DNA of 64,000 nucleotides from an uncultured Raoultella sp. (GTDB lineage: Bacteria > Pseudomonadota > Gammaproteobacteria > Enterobacterales > Enterobacteriaceae): contig CAAEVH010000028.1 of NCBI GenBank assembly GCA_900759445.1, positions 30,848 through 94,847 on the forward strand, in the 5' to 3' direction. Below, in pieces: positions 40,839 through 48,259 of the stretch (its first letter is position 1; each line of letters opens with the position of its first letter). The notes beneath the pieces were generated by a model. The model was not told where the DNA came from. It did no database searches and saw nothing but the letters and a program-made list of their open reading frames with translations. The position numbers and the translations under genes were made by a program.

Positions 40839-40846
40839 TGCCATCG

Positions 40847-40871
40847 GCCCGCTGATTGCGGCGGGCCTTTA
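40847..40871 (+). terminator. Terminator after leuE
   Basis: GGCCCGCTGATTGCGGCGGGCC followed by TTT; short T tail. Confidence 0.7.
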
Positions 40872-40917
40872 ATATTGCGCTCTGCTTTTCATTTATAATC
40901 GTACGGTTATAACCAAT

Positions 40918-40940
40918 AAATGGTATTTTAAATATATATT
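40918..40940. promoter_or_regulatory. NsrR-like operator upstream of yeaR-yoaG
   Basis: The 11-1-11 dyad AAATGGTATTT-T-AAATATATATT matches the NsrR consensus arms at 8 and 9 of 11 positions. yeaR-yoaG is a known NsrR target and is induced by nitrate and NO in E. coli. The site is 72 bases from the yeaR start. Confidence 0.65.
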
Positions 40941-41011
40941 TTGAGGCGTACCCTGTGTACAGCAGCGGTTCAATATGACTCGCTGGTTGTCGACTGGAAA
41001 AGGGAAGAAAA

Positions 41012-41374
41012 ATGCTTCAAATTCCACAGAATCATATCCATACACGCTCTACGCCATTCTGGAACAAAGAAACGGCGCCTGCCGGAATTTTCGAACGCCA
41101 CCTTGATAAAGGGACCCGAGCCGGGGTTTATCCTCGACTTTCGGTTATGCAGGGGGCGGTCAAATATCTCGGATACGCAGACGAACACAGTCCGGAGCCA
41201 GTAGAGGTGATGATTATTGAAGCCGGTCAGTTTGGCGTTTTTCCACCGGAAAAATGGCATAACATCGAAGTGATGACCGACGACACTTACTTTAATATCG
41301 ATTTTTTCGTCGCCCCAGAAGTTCTGATGGAGAGTGCAAATCAACGAAAAGTCGTGCGCACCGGCAAGGAGTAA
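41012..41374 (+). CDS. yeaR: YeaR, nitrosative-stress cupin-like protein (DUF1971)
   Basis: A 120-aa protein of the TehB-like/YeaR DUF1971 family, induced by nitrate, nitrite and NO in E. coli. The pattern around FPPEKWHNIEV and FNIDFFVAPEVL matches. The exact function is unknown. It has a 3-base gap to yoaG, so they are co-translated, and an NsrR-like box upstream. Confidence 0.95.
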   Translation: MLQIPQNHIHTRSTPFWNKETAPAGIFERHLDKGTRAGVYPRLSVMQGAVKYLGYADEHSPEPVEVMIIEAGQFGVFPPEKWHNIEVMTDDTYFNIDFFVAPEVLMESANQRKVVRTGKE

Positions 41375-41377
41375 ATC

Positions 41378-41560
41378 ATGGGTAAAGCAACCTATACCGT
41401 AACCGTGACCAATAACAGCAACGGTGTTTCTGTTGATTATGAAACAGAGGCGCCAATGACATTACTGGTGCCGGATGTGGCAGCTGAAGTGGTCAAAGAT
41501 CTGGTCAATACCGTGCGTTCGTACGATACCGAAAATGAGCACGAAGTCTGCGGGTGGTAG
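41378..41560 (+). CDS. yoaG: YoaG, small nitrosative-stress protein
   Basis: A 60-aa protein near identical to E. coli YoaG (MGKATYTVTVTNNSNGVSVD). It forms a beta-rich dimer in E. coli; function unknown. It follows yeaR by 3 bases and ends with a strong terminator. Confidence 0.94.
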   Translation: MGKATYTVTVTNNSNGVSVDYETEAPMTLLVPDVAAEVVKDLVNTVRSYDTENEHEVCGW

Positions 41561-41610
41561 GCATTAGTCACTGCTACTGATTGAGTATATTAGTTTTTAA
41601 TCTAAAAACT

Positions 41611-41644
41611 GCACTGCGCTTTGACGGCGCAGTGCGTTTTTTTT
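41611..41644 (+). terminator. Terminator after yoaG
   Basis: GCACTGCGC-TTTGAC-GGCGCAGTGC followed by eight T. Confidence 0.92.
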
Positions 41645-41678
41645 CTGGGCGAAACAGGGAAATATCCAGAAAGGATTC

Positions 41679-41695
41679 CTTAAGAATACCTTAAG
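41679..41695 (+). promoter_or_regulatory. PmrA (BasR) box upstream of the membrane protein gene
   Basis: CTTAAG-AATAC-CTTAAG is a perfect direct repeat of the PmrA half-site with the required 5-base spacer. It lies about 80 bases before the start at 41776. PmrA controls envelope/LPS-modification genes under Fe(III), Al(III) or low-Mg signals in relatives. Confidence 0.85.
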
Positions 41696-41775
41696 AGATT
41701 CGCATTGATTGCTAATAGTTGATCATTCACAGGGGTTATGATCGCGAACCAGATATAAAACAGAACATCGCGCTT

Positions 41776-42423
41776 ATGAAACTCAATACCCGACTTACAT
41801 TACCCACAATCATTCTCGGATTAGCCATCGTGGCGATCCCGTTCGCCGCGAACTGGCATCTCCCGCTACTCAACGGTACTGTCGTCAGCTGGATTGAAAA
41901 TGGCCAGGCGCTATGGCTGCTGTTTGGTGCCATATTTACACTCAGCTACATCAGGCCCTTATCACGTCCCGAAGGCGAGAAGCAATTTTGGCTTTGGGCG
42001 GCAGCGTGGTGGCTGGTATTACTGGGCCGAAGCACAAGTTGGGGCCGCGATTATTTTCCTGAGCATCCTAAACTCCTGTTCCGGGCTATCTCAGTGGTAT
42101 TGATTGCCATGATTATTCTGCCAGTGCTGATTTCGAAGCGCTTACGCCAGGATATTGCCCGTCGCTTTCGCAATGAACCGCTACCTCTGTGGCTGTTAGC
42201 GATCACCACCTGTGCATTTTTGATCTCCGATACGGTAGAGCATCATCGTCTGCTGGCTCCCATCTTTCTGCACAATGCTCAGTATGGCGATCTGATTGAA
42301 GAACTGTACGAACTACCGTTTATGGCGGGATTGTTTCTGATGAACCTCGGCTTTATGCGGCGGGATAAGCAGGAGGAAGCTGCATCCATCCGCTTCAGTG
42401 AACCACAGCTGGCGAAGTCATGA
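41776..42423 (+). CDS. Uncharacterised six-helix inner-membrane protein
   Basis: A 215-aa membrane protein from ATG 41776 (MKLNTRLTLPTIILG); a TTG-started extension of 19 codons upstream is unlikely. About six hydrophobic segments are seen. A conserved-looking DTVEHHRLLAPIF stretch with adjacent His residues near the C-terminus (about 168-180) could bind metal or heme. It is absent from this place in E. coli K-12. The PmrA box upstream implies an envelope-stress role; that is inference. I do not recognise the family. Confidence 0.82.
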   Translation: MKLNTRLTLPTIILGLAIVAIPFAANWHLPLLNGTVVSWIENGQALWLLFGAIFTLSYIRPLSRPEGEKQFWLWAAAWWLVLLGRSTSWGRDYFPEHPKLLFRAISVVLIAMIILPVLISKRLRQDIARRFRNEPLPLWLLAITTCAFLISDTVEHHRLLAPIFLHNAQYGDLIEELYELPFMAGLFLMNLGFMRRDKQEEAASIRFSEPQLAKS

Positions 42424-42472
42424 GATAAGGCCTGAGTCTGGAAAGCCAGACTCAGGCGATGATGGCGGTGAT

Positions 42473-44620
42473 TTACGCAATAGCCTCACATAGACGTGAC
42501 TTCATATCGCTATACGTTTGTGCGGCATATTTTTCTGCCCAACCCTGATCGGTAATGTGCTCAATATTTACGGCGCAATATTTGGTTTCCGGCGTTTTCG
42601 AAATAGGATCGAGATTGTCCTGGGTTAACTCGTTACACGCGCCAATCCACCATTGATAGGTCATATAGACCGTTCCGGCATTGATGCGCTCGGAGACATC
42701 CGCGCGGCTGATAACCTTACCGCGGCGCGAGCTGACCCATACCAGATCGCGATGACGAATACCCAATTTTTCAGCATCATGGGTATTGATTTGCACATAC
42801 CCAGGCTCGTCTGCCAGTGCTTGCAACGCTGCGCAGTTGCCGGTCATCGAACGGCAGGAGTAGTGCCCAACCTCACGCACGGTACACAGCACCAGCGGAT
42901 ATTGTTCATCAGGAACTTCTGCAGGCGCTCGCCACGGTGCGGCAAACAGTTTGCCTTTGCCATTGGCGGTATCAAACTGGCTGTGCGCGTAAAGGTAGGG
43001 CGTACCAGGACTATCGAGATCGGGACATGGCCACTGAACATGACCCATCTCACCCATTTTCTCATAGGTCACGCCGTAGAACAGTGGACACAGCTCGCGC
43101 ATCTCATCCCAGATTTGCTGGTTATTTTGATACTGCATTGGATAACCCATTTCGCTGGCCAGCAGGCTGATAATCTCCCAGTCACGCTTTACATCACCGG
43201 TGGGTTCAATCGCTTTCTCAAAACGCTGGAAACCGCGATCGGCGCAGGTAAAGACGCCACCGTGTTCACCCCATGAGGTGGCAGGCAGGAGGACATCGGC
43301 CATTTCCGCCGTCTTGGTCATGAAGATATCCTGCACGACGATAAAATCGAGCGCGTTAAATCCTTCGCGGACCAGACCCAAATCGGCCTCGGTTTGCAGT
43401 GGGTCTTCTCCCATGATGTAGTAGGCTTTGATTTTGCCTTCGATAGCCAGATGCGGAACTTCGGTGATGCGGGTCCCAACCTTGTCATCCATCTGATTAA
43501 CGTCAATGCCCCATGCGGTGGCAAATTTCTCCCTGACGGCGAAATCGGTTACGTCCTGATACCCTGGAAACTGGTTAGGTAGCACCCCCATATCGCACGC
43601 GCCCTGCACGTTATTTTGCCCGCGCACCGGGCCAACACCGACGTTAGGGCGTCCCAGATTTCCGGTCAGCAAGGCCAGGCTCGACAAACCACGAACCACG
43701 TCAACGGCCTGACCAAACTGGGTGACGCCCATCCCCCACATCACGGTGGCCGATGGCGCCGCAGCAAATGTACGCATCGCCTGACGAACCTGCTGTGCGG
43801 GAACACCGGTTAAATGTTCAACGTCTTCAGGCGCATACTCCTTAACGGTTTCCCAGTATGTTTCCAGTCCTTCCGCATGCTTTTGTACATACTCGCGATC
43901 GTAGAGTTGCTCCTCGATGAGAACATGGCCAAAGGCGTTGACCAGCGCCATATTGCAACCGTTTTTCAACTGCAAATGTTGGTCAGCGATACGGGCAGTT
44001 TCAATCCGGCGTGGGTCGCAGACAATGATTTTTGCACCGTTCTGGCGAGCTTTAATTACCCGGCGGGCCACAATTGGGTGTGAATCGGCACAGTTATAAC
44101 CAAAGATCAGCAGGCATTTTGAGTTTTCAATGTCGCTGATGGAATTGCTCATGGCGCCATTGCCTAACGTTTCCTGTAACCCGGCCACGGAAGGGCCGTG
44201 ACAGACGCGGGCACAGCAATCGACATTGTTGGTATGGAGCACGCCACGTGCGAATTTTTGCATCACGTAGTTGGTCTCATTCCCTGTTCCACGGGAAGAT
44301 CCGGTGGTCATGATGGCACGAGGGCCATAGGTATTTTTGATTTCAGTTAAGCGTTTTGCGGTGTAACGAATGGCTTCATCCCAGCTAACGGGAGTGAATT
44401 TTCCACCTTTTTCATAACGGATCATCGGGCGGGTCAGACGGGGAGTCAGAAGGCGAGTGTCGTTAAGAAAGTCCCAACCATAATAGCCTTTCAGGCATAA
44501 CTGATTTTGGTTCGTTACACCCTCTGCGGCCTCAGCGCGGATGATTTTGTTATTCTCAACAACAAGCTTGAGCTTGCACCCGGCCCCACAGTATGGGCAT
44601 ACACTGGTGATTTTTTTCAT
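42473..44620 (-). CDS. FdhF-type formate dehydrogenase, Cys in place of selenocysteine
   Basis: A 715-aa molybdopterin oxidoreductase, the same length as E. coli FdhF. A [4Fe-4S] site lies at C8, C11, C15 and C42 (CPYCGAGC and LCLKGYYGWD), with K44 conserved. The catalytic position reads CCARVCHGPS: residue 140 is Cys, encoded TGT at 44201-44203, where FdhF has Sec (TGA). H141 is kept, and the C-terminal molydopterin-binding domain (REVGHYSCRSMTGNCAAL) is intact. ATG 44620 was chosen over an adjacent TTG. There are no partner subunits next to it, so its electron acceptor is unknown. It is not a misread of fdhF, since it is a different locus with a true Cys codon. Confidence 0.92.
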   Translation of the reverse strand: MKKITSVCPYCGAGCKLKLVVENNKIIRAEAAEGVTNQNQLCLKGYYGWDFLNDTRLLTPRLTRPMIRYEKGGKFTPVSWDEAIRYTAKRLTEIKNTYGPRAIMTTGSSRGTGNETNYVMQKFARGVLHTNNVDCCARVCHGPSVAGLQETLGNGAMSNSISDIENSKCLLIFGYNCADSHPIVARRVIKARQNGAKIIVCDPRRIETARIADQHLQLKNGCNMALVNAFGHVLIEEQLYDREYVQKHAEGLETYWETVKEYAPEDVEHLTGVPAQQVRQAMRTFAAAPSATVMWGMGVTQFGQAVDVVRGLSSLALLTGNLGRPNVGVGPVRGQNNVQGACDMGVLPNQFPGYQDVTDFAVREKFATAWGIDVNQMDDKVGTRITEVPHLAIEGKIKAYYIMGEDPLQTEADLGLVREGFNALDFIVVQDIFMTKTAEMADVLLPATSWGEHGGVFTCADRGFQRFEKAIEPTGDVKRDWEIISLLASEMGYPMQYQNNQQIWDEMRELCPLFYGVTYEKMGEMGHVQWPCPDLDSPGTPYLYAHSQFDTANGKGKLFAAPWRAPAEVPDEQYPLVLCTVREVGHYSCRSMTGNCAALQALADEPGYVQINTHDAEKLGIRHRDLVWVSSRRGKVISRADVSERINAGTVYMTYQWWIGACNELTQDNLDPISKTPETKYCAVNIEHITDQGWAEKYAAQTYSDMKSRLCEAIA

Positions 44621-44671
44621 CAATAACAGACCTGTTAAATGCTGAAATAGCGCGAATTGTAGACGCAGTCA

Positions 44672-44706
44672 CGCGATATGCATCGCGGACTACGATGTGT
44701 CGTAGT
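44672..44706. repeat. Two adjacent inverted repeats upstream of the formate dehydrogenase gene
   Basis: CGCGAT-ATGC-ATCGCG at 44672-44687 is directly followed by ACTACGA-TGTG-TCGTAGT at 44689-44706. Both have perfect arms. They may be operators for an unknown regulator of the dehydrogenase gene, 52 to 86 bases upstream of its start. They do not match a site I know. Confidence 0.6.
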
Positions 44707-44884
44707 GACGGGCTGTTTAAGCATAAAGTGTGCCAGAAGTGAAAACCCAGCAATAGCAGGGGCTGACAGCCAAAGCGTTAAGCAGAATGACTGACGATTC
44801 GACATTAATGACGAGGCGCGACAAAATTAGTCTGCCAGTCAGCGGTGTAACCTTATGAAACATCGGAAAAAGATGAAAAACAGA

Positions 44885-44900
44885 AGTGATAGCGATCACA
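44885..44900. promoter_or_regulatory. CRP-like site upstream of yeaQ
   Basis: AGTGA-TAGCGA-TCACA fits the CRP consensus TGTGA-N6-TCACA with a single mismatch in the left arm. An FNR reading (TTGAT-N4-ATCAA) is a weaker fit. The site lies about 80 bases before yeaQ and about 265 before the divergent dehydrogenase gene. Confidence 0.55.
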
Positions 44901-44979
44901 AATTTTAATTTTTCAGCGCTATGCTATGCTTTTATACGACGAGTGAATTGTTAATTTAAAAACATAAGTGAGGGAAATT

Positions 44980-45228
44980 ATGGGCATTATTTCATGGGTG
45001 GTTTTCGGTCTTATTGCTGGGATTTTGGCAAAATGGATTATGCCGGGTAAAGATGGCGGCGGATTCTTTATGACCATTATCTTAGGGGTTGTCGGTGCGG
45101 TAGTGGGTGGCTGGATCAGCACCTTCTTTGGTTTTGGTAAAGTCGATGGTTTCAACTTCGGCAGTTTCGCCGTGGCGGTGATCGGTGCGATTGTGGTGTT
45201 GTTTATCTACAGAAAAATCAAAAGCTAA
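44980..45228 (+). CDS. yeaQ: YeaQ, transglycosylase-associated small membrane protein
   Basis: An 82-aa GlsB/YeaQ/YmgE-family protein with three Gly-rich membrane helices (IISWVVFGLIAGILAKWI, the MPGKDGGG loop, then two more). The start at ATG 44980 matches E. coli; an earlier in-frame ATG adds 4 residues. Function unknown; relatives are stress-induced. Confidence 0.95.
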   Translation: MGIISWVVFGLIAGILAKWIMPGKDGGGFFMTIILGVVGAVVGGWISTFFGFGKVDGFNFGSFAVAVIGAIVVLFIYRKIKS

Positions 45229-45277
45229 GTAAACATACAGACAATAGAGGCCACTAATATGTGGCCTTTTTCTTAGG

Positions 45278-45352
45278 TCACCACCAGCCGAATTCTGTTC
45301 CCAGAACGACGATGATAGCCACGCCAATCATAATAAGCGTTGTTTTTTTCAT
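45278..45352 (-). CDS. yoaJ: YoaJ, 24-aa membrane mini-protein
   Basis: The encoded peptide begins MKKTTLIMIGVAIIVVLGTE and ends FGWW, nearly identical to E. coli YoaJ. It is a single hydrophobic helix. It starts two bases after the yoaK stop, so the two are co-translated. Such mini-proteins are membrane-inserted and stress-linked in E. coli; the function is unknown. Confidence 0.9.
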   Translation of the reverse strand: MKKTTLIMIGVAIIVVLGTEFGWW

Positions 45353-45354
45353 CG

Positions 45355-45453
45355 TTATGCTCCCGGCGCAGCGTAGCCGCCAATAAAAAACCAGGATAAG
45401 AAAACGACAGCGGAAATGAAAATGATGACGGGGAAAATAATACCGAGTCGCAT
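45355..45453 (-). CDS. yoaK: YoaK, 32-aa membrane mini-protein
   Basis: The peptide begins MRLGIIFPVIIFISAVVFLS and ends WFFIGGYAAPGA, nearly identical to E. coli YoaK. One membrane helix. It forms a two-gene unit with yoaJ, downstream of dgcP on the same strand. Confidence 0.9.
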   Translation of the reverse strand: MRLGIIFPVIIFISAVVFLSWFFIGGYAAPGA

Positions 45454-45500
45454 ACGATTATCTGCCAGAGTTATTTAAAGACGGGTTAGCATAGCAGGGC

Positions 45501-46526
45501 TTAATGTACGACAAAAGTGGTTTTATCCTGACGCTTTTTATCCTTGTACATTGCGCTGTCTGCGAGGTGAAGCGCGCAGTTTACATCAGTCTCCAACGGA
45601 TTAATTTCCACCACGCCCAGACTGGCGCCAGGATAAAATAGATGAATGTCGTCCAGGTGGTAGTCACCACAAATTTGCTGTTGTAGCTGATTTTTCACCT
45701 GCTGCAGGCGGTCCCGCGGATCCCTGTCATCTTCCGGTGACAGGCTCACGACTAAAAATTCGTCACCACCCAGTCGGCCAAGGATATCATTGTCACCGCA
45801 TTCGCGAAGCAGACGCTGACCAATCTGGATCAGAAACTGGTCGCCAACCTCGTGGCCAAAGCGGTCATTGATCAATTTGAAATCATCCAAATCAATATAG
45901 GCAAAAATAATCTTCTGCCTGAGATGTCGGGCAAGGGAAAAAAGAGTCTCAACATTTTCAAAAATGGCGCGCCGATTCGGTAATCCGGTCAGGGCATCGG
46001 TGTAAGAGTGCGCAATCAGCGCGGCATTCGCTTCGCGTAACTGAGCAACCAGCGACTCTTTTTGAATTGACTGGGCGATCAGGCCCGCAAACAGATGTAA
46101 CACCTGTTCGCCACGTTGGCTTAATGCGTGCTGGTGGCGACTGGTGGCGCAGAGCGTACCGTAAAACGTTCCGTCGGGAAGATGAACCGGCGTGCTCAGG
46201 AAAGTGGTTATCTCCAGCGCGCGGGCGGCGGTACACTCCGGCCAGCGAGCGGGAACGTTGTCGCTGTACAGACAGTTTTCGTCTATGGCGCGTTTGCATA
46301 GCGTCTCATCCCAGGGTACGGACAGCCCTTCAGGGATCTGCATCTGCTTGCTATTGCGAGCATACAAAATATGCTGCAGGCGGGCATCTAAATCGACCTT
46401 GGTTAAATAGGTGGATTCCATCTCAGTCACCACTTCCAGCATCTCCAGAAGTTGCCGAACCAGGCTCTCAACTGACTGCTCCGTGGCTAAGGATTGTGAG
46501 ACTCTGGCAAGGATCATGTCCGACAT
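45501..46526 (-). CDS. dgcP: DgcP (YeaP), GAF-GGDEF diguanylate cyclase
   Basis: A 341-aa cytoplasmic enzyme that makes c-di-GMP. N-terminal GAF domain about 20-160 and C-terminal GGDEF domain about 180-335, with SYTDALTGLPNRRAIF and the active site GRLGGDEFLVVS. In Pseudomonas/E. coli, DgcP localises at cell poles. The start MSDMILARVSQSLA matches the E. coli length exactly; 20 upstream in-frame codons are not conserved. Confidence 0.95.
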   Translation of the reverse strand: MSDMILARVSQSLATEQSVESLVRQLLEMLEVVTEMESTYLTKVDLDARLQHILYARNSKQMQIPEGLSVPWDETLCKRAIDENCLYSDNVPARWPECTAARALEITTFLSTPVHLPDGTFYGTLCATSRHQHALSQRGEQVLHLFAGLIAQSIQKESLVAQLREANAALIAHSYTDALTGLPNRRAIFENVETLFSLARHLRQKIIFAYIDLDDFKLINDRFGHEVGDQFLIQIGQRLLRECGDNDILGRLGGDEFLVVSLSPEDDRDPRDRLQQVKNQLQQQICGDYHLDDIHLFYPGASLGVVEINPLETDVNCALHLADSAMYKDKKRQDKTTFVVH

Positions 46527-46712
46527 GAGGTGTAAATGCTCCTGAGTAATGACTGGGCTGACGTGGCCCGCATGATAGAACATCAAGATGAAAGATGAAA
46601 CACGCCATCCCGCTCAAAACTTAAACATTAAATTGAAAGCTGACAGTAAAACATGGAGATAGATGGAAAGTCGGGGTAACCTGCCGGGATAAGGTTTTTA
46701 ACAGGAGTCGAT

Positions 46713-46961
46713 ATGAAACTGGCGTCTATTATTTTGCCCGGCTTGTTGGTGCTAGCTGGATGTACCACTCAGCCCGAAGCCCCCAAACCGCCGAAGATTG
46801 GTCTGGCGAATCCGGCATCGGTATATTGCGAACAAAAGGGCGGCTCGCTGATTGCGGTGCAGACCCCGCAAGGCGTAAGGTCGGACTGCAAATTACCGGG
46901 CGGGGAAGTGATTGATGAATGGGCGCTCTGGCGCAGAGATCATCCGACAACGGGCAAATGA
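46713..46961 (+). CDS. yoaF: YoaF, DUF333 lipoprotein
   Basis: An 82-aa outer-membrane-type lipoprotein. Lipobox LAGC at residues about 13-16, then a Pro-rich spacer and the DUF333 block (NPASVYCEQKGGSL) with DEWALWRRDH near the end. Position between dgcP and yeaO is conserved. Function unknown. Confidence 0.93.
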   Translation: MKLASIILPGLLVLAGCTTQPEAPKPPKIGLANPASVYCEQKGGSLIAVQTPQGVRSDCKLPGGEVIDEWALWRRDHPTTGK

Positions 46962-46968
46962 AATCCGG

Positions 46969-47316
46969 TTAGCATTGACGTATCCATTCAGCCAGCACCA
47001 GCGCGTGGTTTTGCTGGGTGTTTTTCGCCGCATACAGTAGCGTTAAGGTTTGCTGTCGGGCAATCTCTGCGAGACGCTTTCCTTCCTGCTGCTGTAGGGC
47101 CAGTTCAGCGCGATATTGCTCGGAAAAGTGTGTGAAATCAATCAATTCTGCGTGGAACGCCTTGCGTAAATCAGATGACGGCGTAAGCGTTTTATTCCAT
47201 TCGTTAAAAATAAGGTCGGTCTTTTTTACCCCGCGAGGCCACAACCTGTCGACCAGTACGCGATAACCATCATTTTTTTCTGCTGGGTCATACACGCGTT
47301 TACATTGAATTTTCAT
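46969..47316 (-). CDS. yeaO: YeaO, DUF488 protein
   Basis: A 115-aa cytoplasmic protein of the DUF488 family (KRVYDPAEKNDGYRVLVDRLWPRGVKK). Function not established. It is convergent with yoaF with an 8-base gap and divergent from the amidotransferase-like gene. Confidence 0.94.
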   Translation of the reverse strand: MKIQCKRVYDPAEKNDGYRVLVDRLWPRGVKKTDLIFNEWNKTLTPSSDLRKAFHAELIDFTHFSEQYRAELALQQQEGKRLAEIARQQTLTLLYAAKNTQQNHALVLAEWIRQC

Positions 47317-47514
47317 CTTCTCATCCGCTCCATTAATCCACTGCTTTGATTTATTTCGACACCTTTATTACGGTTAAATAAGATCGTAAAACGTGACAAT
47401 TGTAACATTCTGCCCGTCCTGACTCCCAATTTAAGGGATTGTGATACCAACAAAAAATCGGTAGGCTGAGGCTCCTTATATTGTCCCTCATTGTCTGGAC
47501 ATAAGGAAAGCTTA

Positions 47515-48222
47515 ATGGAAATTTCCCCGTTCAAAGATACGCTTCGCATTGCGCTGGTGGGTGATTACAGCCCTGATATTGTGGCGCATCAGGCCATTCC
47601 TCTTGCCATCGATGATGCCGCTGCCGTCCTGGAATTAGTGGCTGATTATGACTGGCTAACCACCTCTGATATTAGCAGCAGTGAAGATCTGATTGGCTAT
47701 GATGCTATTTGGGTCGTTCCTGGCAGTCCATATCGGCACCTGGAAGGCGCACTGATCGCGATACGCTACGCGCGTGAAAACAGCATCCCATTCCTCGGGA
47801 CCTGTGGCGGTTTTCAACATGCGATTCTGGAGTATGCCCGCAACGTGCTGGGCTGGAGTGATGCTGCCCATGCGGAAACGGATACCACGGGGCGGATGGT
47901 CATCGCACCGTTGACCTGCTCGCTGGTAGAAAAAACGGATGATATTGAACTGAGGGCCAATACGCTGATTGCCAAAGCCTACGGACGGGGTGTTATCTCC
48001 GAGGGGTATCACTGCAACTATGGCGTATCGGAAGATTTTGCCGCCGAGCTTGAGAGCGGTGATCTTCGTGTGACTGGCTGGGATGAGGCTGGTGATATCC
48101 GTGCCATTGAGCTGGTGACGCATCCTTTTTTTGTCGGCACACTCTTTCAGCATGAACGTGGAGCGCTGGCGGGAAAACCCGTGCCGTTAGTTCAGGCAAT
48201 GCTGCGCGCTGCGCGAGGATAA
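47515..48222 (+). CDS. CTP-synthase-like class I glutamine amidotransferase (stand-alone)
   Basis: A 235-aa protein with the CTP synthase amidotransferase-domain fold but no synthetase domain (MEISPFKDTLRIALVGDY, YDAIWVVPGSPYRHLEGAL). The nucleophile elbow GTCGGFQHAILEY carries Cys97. The His of the triad is probably H203 in THPFFVG; the usual HPE Glu is Phe. Activity may be weak or lost. ATG 47515 follows AAGGAAAG. It is not present at this spot in E. coli K-12. Substrate unknown. Confidence 0.85.
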   Translation: MEISPFKDTLRIALVGDYSPDIVAHQAIPLAIDDAAAVLELVADYDWLTTSDISSSEDLIGYDAIWVVPGSPYRHLEGALIAIRYARENSIPFLGTCGGFQHAILEYARNVLGWSDAAHAETDTTGRMVIAPLTCSLVEKTDDIELRANTLIAKAYGRGVISEGYHCNYGVSEDFAAELESGDLRVTGWDEAGDIRAIELVTHPFFVGTLFQHERGALAGKPVPLVQAMLRAARG

Positions 48223-48256
48223 AAAAACGGGCAGGTTATACTCAAACCTGCCCGCT
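48223..48256. terminator. Bidirectional terminator between the amidotransferase-like gene and nimT
   Basis: CGGGCAGGTT-ATACTC-AAACCTGCCCG is flanked by seven A at one side, giving a strong T tail for the leftward nimT transcript. Confidence 0.85.
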
Positions 48257-48259
48257 GCT

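Noticed and set aside
40941..41204. An 87-codon open frame overlapping the start of yeaR
   Set aside because: Out of frame with conserved YeaR and without homology.
44201..44203. Possible selenocysteine codon in the FdhF-like gene
   Set aside because: The codon is TGT (Cys) on the coding strand, not TGA; no Sec recoding is needed.
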